Below are positions 13,834 through 15,670 of a stretch of 15,670 nt of DNA, piece by piece; position 1 is the stretch's first letter; every line of letters starts with the position of its first letter. Where the stretch lies: positions 1 to 15,670 of the forward strand of contig JAEEGN010000031.1 of assembly GCA_016280345.1 (NCBI GenBank). Direction: 5' to 3'. The notes under the pieces are model-generated. The model saw nothing but the letters and a program-made list of their open reading frames with translations, was not told the origin of the DNA and made no database searches. The stretch is from Selenomonadaceae bacterium (GTDB lineage: Bacteria; Bacillota; Negativicutes; Selenomonadales; Selenomonadaceae). The translations under genes and the position numbers were made by a program.

Positions 13834-13864
13834 AAAACGCGGACTCCTTCGCCAAAGTCCGCGT
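13834..13864 (-). terminator. Intrinsic terminator of the decarboxylase gene
   Basis: On the minus strand ACGCGGACT (from 13864) and AGTCCGCGT (ending at 13837) form a perfect 9-bp stem with a 10-nt loop, followed by TTTTGC. It lies about 20 nt after the stop of the decarboxylase gene. Confidence 0.75.
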
Positions 13865-13884
13865 CTCATATTCCGCCATATCCT

Positions 13885-15051
13885 CTAGGCGATAGCCGCC
13901 TTATATGAAAGTGCCGTCAGCGCAGCCTGTTCGTCTTCCCAATAAAAGACCGGCGCCAGCGGAAAGCCGTTGAAAGTGGTGGCGCTGGCGGAGGTGTAAG
14001 CGCCGCAGTCGGGCACCAGCAGATGGTCACCGATGGTCAGCCGCGGCATCAGGACGTCACGGCGCACGAAATCGATGGAGTCGCAGCTCGGTCCCACGAA
14101 GGTTACCCGGCGACGGCGCCCCGGCTTGAAGGACTCGAACTCAAAGGACCAGTGGTCGAAGATGACGCCGGAAAACGTCCCGTACAGGCCCTCGTCCAGC
14201 GCGTACCAGATCTGGCCGCCTCGTTTCTTCTCGCCGATGACCGAGGTCACGAGGTTGACCGCCGTGCCGCAGAGGAACCGGCCCGGCTCCGCCCAGATGT
14301 CGGTCTCCGGGAACAGCCGCTCAATCTGACGCTCCACGGTCTGCATCATCGCCGCCGCATCCACCGCGCGCCCGCCGGCCCGCGGAATCGGGAAGCCACC
14401 GCCGATGTCCAGCGTCGTCAGCGCCATGCCCTGGCCCTGCGCCTCATCAAAGAGCCGCCGCACGAGCTGGAGCGCCTCCGTATAGGCCTTGGCCGACAGC
14501 GACTGGCTGCCCACGTGGAAAGCGATGCCCGCCGGATGGAGGCCGGCTGCCCGGGCCGCCTTGAGAAGTGGGATCGCCTGCTCGGCCTCGCAGCCGAACT
14601 TGGCGTTGAGATCGACCAGAGCGCGGGCGTTCTGGAGGCGGATGCGCACCAGGACAGAGGCCCCCGGCGCGGCCGCCGCCATCTTTGGGACCTCGCTGAT
14701 ATCGTCGAAGGTGAAGCTGCGGACGCCGAACTGGGCCGCCGCCGCCAGCCCCGCCGCCGTCTTCACCGGATTCGCGTAGATCATCCGCTCCCCGGGTACC
14801 CCGAGCCGCGCCAGCTGCTCAATCTCCCCCGCCGAAGCCGTGTCGAAGGACGCCCCCCGCGCCGCCAGCGTCTCAATGATGCGCGGTGACGGGTTCGCCT
14901 TCATGGCGTAAAAGGGACGCACCCGGGGCATATTGCACCGCAGCATATCGTAGTTTCTGGCCACCTGCTCCAGTGAAATCACCACGAAGGGCGTCGGGTA
15001 CTTTTGGCAAAGCGCCTGCATTTCCTGTTCCGTGAGGCGAAAGCTCTCCAT
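13885..15051 (-). CDS. PLP-dependent lysine/ornithine decarboxylase, fold type III
   Basis: A 388-residue alanine-racemase-fold decarboxylase of the eukaryotic-ODC type, releasing CO2 from ornithine or lysine to give putrescine or cadaverine in the cytoplasm. Seen: PLP lysine Lys51 in FYAMKANP, HVGS (179-182), the glycine loop DIGGGFPIP (215-223), EPGR (255-258), catalytic GPSCDSID with Cys323 and Asp324, and DCGAYT (348-353). Length matches the Selenomonas ruminantium enzyme. There such enzymes supply diamines linked to peptidoglycan; whether that holds here is inference. Residues at the S. ruminantium specificity positions as I recall them are mixed (Val44, Arg45, Pro46, Pro54, Ser322), so lysine versus ornithine cannot be decided. 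The ATG at 15049-15051 has GGGAGAG just upstream; a longer frame to 15210 would run through the promoter and is rejected. Strong promoter, hairpin-rich leader and terminator make it a single-gene unit. Confidence 0.93.
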   Translation of the reverse strand: MESFRLTEQEMQALCQKYPTPFVVISLEQVARNYDMLRCNMPRVRPFYAMKANPSPRIIETLAARGASFDTASAGEIEQLARLGVPGERMIYANPVKTAAGLAAAAQFGVRSFTFDDISEVPKMAAAAPGASVLVRIRLQNARALVDLNAKFGCEAEQAIPLLKAARAAGLHPAGIAFHVGSQSLSAKAYTEALQLVRRLFDEAQGQGMALTTLDIGGGFPIPRAGGRAVDAAAMMQTVERQIERLFPETDIWAEPGRFLCGTAVNLVTSVIGEKKRGGQIWYALDEGLYGTFSGVIFDHWSFEFESFKPGRRRRVTFVGPSCDSIDFVRRDVLMPRLTIGDHLLVPDCGAYTSASATTFNGFPLAPVFYWEDEQAALTALSYKAAIA

Positions 15052-15069
15052 AACACTCTCCCATTCCTT

Positions 15070-15127
15070 CCGGCTGCCCGGACGGCAGCCGTCTTTTTCT
15101 CCGGCGGGTCGTCCCCGGCCGGGGACG
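15070..15127 (-). promoter_or_regulatory. Hairpin-rich leader of the decarboxylase gene
   Basis: The roughly 90-nt leader holds two strong dyads. An 18-bp perfect palindrome CGTCCCCGGCCGGGGACG lies at 15110-15127, with three extra pairs outside a small internal loop. An 8-bp stem CGGCTGCC/GGCAGCCG with a 5-nt loop lies at 15071-15091, ending close to the ribosome binding site. On the plus strand each is followed by a T-run (15094-15098 and 15133-15138), so as plus-strand sequence both look like intrinsic terminators. They may control decarboxylase expression, block antisense transcription, or be an operator. Confidence 0.55.
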
Positions 15128-15147
15128 GTCCCTTTTTTGCTGGCTCT

Positions 15148-15176
15148 ATTGTAATACCGGCCGGACCGCAATGCAA
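15148..15176 (-). promoter_or_regulatory. Sigma-A-type promoter of the decarboxylase gene
   Basis: On the minus strand TTGCAT (15171-15176) and TACAAT (15148-15153, 5 of 6) are 17 nt apart. Transcription would start near 15141, so both leader hairpins are in the transcript. The promoter is divergent to the T-box promoter about 65 bp away. Confidence 0.7.
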
Positions 15177-15238
15177 TAGGCATTCGCAAAAACTTTCCCG
15201 ACTTCGCCACGCCTCTTTCTGCCTGATAAAAAACTCTC

Positions 15239-15267
15239 TTGACAACCGGCGCCGCCTGTGCTATTTT
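15239..15267 (+). promoter_or_regulatory. Promoter of the T-box/trp transcript
   Basis: A perfect TTGACA (15239-15244) is followed after 17 nt by TATTTT (15262-15267), extended by TGC directly before it (extended -10). Transcription would start near 15274, just before T-box Stem I. Confidence 0.75.
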
Positions 15268-15283
15268 TTATACCGTAGTTCAC

Positions 15284-15580
15284 AGATAAACCGTTGAAGC
15301 GGAGATAACGGCAGTGATGCCCCTACAGAGAGCCGGCGAAGCTGAGAGTCCGGCGGGAAACAAGTTGTCAAATGGACCGCTGAGGGCGCAGTCAAATGCG
15401 GCGGATTCGCCGCAGAGTATTCTGCGACGTCGGGCACGCGTCAGTTGCCGGGGATATGTTGGTATCCCGTCAAGGGCACGGGTCAGACCGTGAATCAGGG
15501 TGGCACCGCGGGCCGCGCCGCGCATCGCAAGCGCCGGATCCGTCCCTGACAGAGTGTTTTCTGTCAGGGGCTTTTGTATT
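15284..15580 (+). promoter_or_regulatory. T-box leader with tryptophan specifier
   Basis: This leader senses uncharged tRNA. The T-box sequence AGGGTGGCACCGCGGG is at 15497-15512. Stem I base is AGCGG (15298-15302) with CCGCT (15377-15381); next to it are the AGATAA motif (15303-15308) and the distal AGAGAGCC/GCTGAGAG loop elements. The specifier is best read as TGG at 15373-15375, followed by A, as is usual. Stem II is TGCGGCG-GATT-CGCCGCA (15397-15414), Stem III GGGATA...TATCCC (15451-15468). The antiterminator bulge is TGGC (15501-15504), complementary to a tRNA ending GCCA. Bacterial tRNA-Trp has a G discriminator, which supports Trp over the neighbouring Gly reading GGA (tRNA-Gly has U). 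TCAGGG (15495-15500) can pair with CCCTGA (15544-15549), competing with the terminator. Confidence 0.93.
15544..15576 (+). terminator. T-box regulated terminator
   Basis: CCCTGACAGA (15544-15553) pairs perfectly with TCTGTCAGGG (15560-15569), a 10-bp stem with a 6-nt loop, followed by GCTTTTGT. Its 5' arm is also the 3' partner of the antiterminator, so uncharged tRNA-Trp should disrupt it and allow transcription to continue. Confidence 0.9.
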
Positions 15581-15588
15581 TCAGGACG

Positions 15589-15622
15589 AAATCCCTTTGG
15601 CAGAATGTCAAGGGGATTTTTT
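15589..15622 (+). terminator. Second terminator-like hairpin between the T-box and the next gene
   Basis: AAATCCCTTTG (15589-15599) pairs with CAAGGGGATTT (15609-15619), 11 bp with one T-G wobble and a 9-nt loop, ending in a run of six T in all (15617-15622). It has the form of an intrinsic terminator but no antiterminator of its own is evident. It lies 23 nt before the start codon. Confidence 0.75.
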
Positions 15623-15645
15623 AATTGGCAAGAGGAGGCGCGAAC

Positions 15646-15670
15646 ATGAAAATCTCACCGGAGCGCGGGG
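15646..15670 (+). CDS. Start of a tryptophan-regulated gene, probably anthranilate synthase component I (trpE), cut by the window edge
   Basis: Only eight codons are visible: MKISPERG, with AGGAGG at 15632-15637, 8 nt before the ATG. Many TrpE proteins start in this style (Met, a short beta strand, a Pro, then EF..L), and a Trp T-box directly upstream would suit either trpE at the head of a trp operon or a Trp transporter or trpS. I favour trpE from the N-terminal residues, but eight residues cannot prove it. Confidence 0.55.

Noticed and set aside
13620..13869. N-terminal extension of the LysR frame by 83 residues, and of the decarboxylase frame to 15210
   Set aside because: Both extensions run back through good promoters and leaders, and the family N-termini begin at the chosen ATGs.

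Overview
The window is GC-rich chromosomal DNA that looks like a Firmicute. The supporting signs are strong AGGAGG-type ribosome binding sites, sigma-A-type promoters, a T-box leader, a SEC-C-tagged methionine aminopeptidase and an ArlRS/OmpR-type two-component pair. A eukaryote-like fold-III lysine/ornithine decarboxylase, resembling that of Selenomonas, together with several exported proteins, makes me favour a diderm Firmicute of the Negativicutes. That placement is inference from gene content, not a measured phylogeny. I see no insertion sequence, phage gene, CRISPR array, tRNA or rRNA.

Layout. (1) 1-3063, minus strand, housekeeping: a U32-family peptidase cut by the left edge, the tRNA adenosine deaminase tadA overlapped by a small unknown gene, a phosphoglycolate-phosphatase-like HAD hydrolase, and a membrane-anchored protein of unknown function that probably heads an operon with the phosphatase. 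(2) 3064-3477 is a divergent promoter region with a clear promoter on each strand. The plus-strand transcript starts with about 160 nt of leader that looks structured and that I do not recognise. (3) 3478-7146, plus strand: SEC-C methionine aminopeptidase, a DEAD-box RNA helicase whose start overlaps the aminopeptidase stop, and nicotinate phosphoribosyltransferase, closed by a bidirectional terminator. (4) 7281-9549, minus strand: a tiny two-helix membrane protein and a three-gene cluster of exported proteins. The first gene of that cluster encodes a very unusual protein with 33 consecutive xRx triplets followed by two 30-residue helical repeats. (5) 9952-12139: OmpR-family response regulator and histidine kinase, overlapping by 17 nt. 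They lie directly upstream of the exported cluster on the same strand, which suggests an envelope-sensing module. (6) 12304-13620: LysR regulator plus a fluoroacetyl-CoA-thioesterase-like hotdog protein, probably co-transcribed. (7) 13885-15051: PLP-dependent lysine/ornithine decarboxylase with a strong promoter and a short leader holding two GC-rich dyads. (8) 15239-15670, divergent from it: promoter, tryptophan T-box leader, T-box terminator, a second terminator-like hairpin, and the first eight codons of a gene that is probably trpE.

How it works together. Most genes are unrelated housekeeping units. The most unusual parts are the exported low-complexity protein beside the two-component system, the two consecutive terminators before the presumed trpE, the structured map leader, and the decarboxylase with mixed specificity residues and a hairpin-rich leader. 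In Selenomonas and relatives such decarboxylases supply the diamine bound to peptidoglycan, so the decarboxylase and the exported cluster may both serve the cell envelope; that link is inference.
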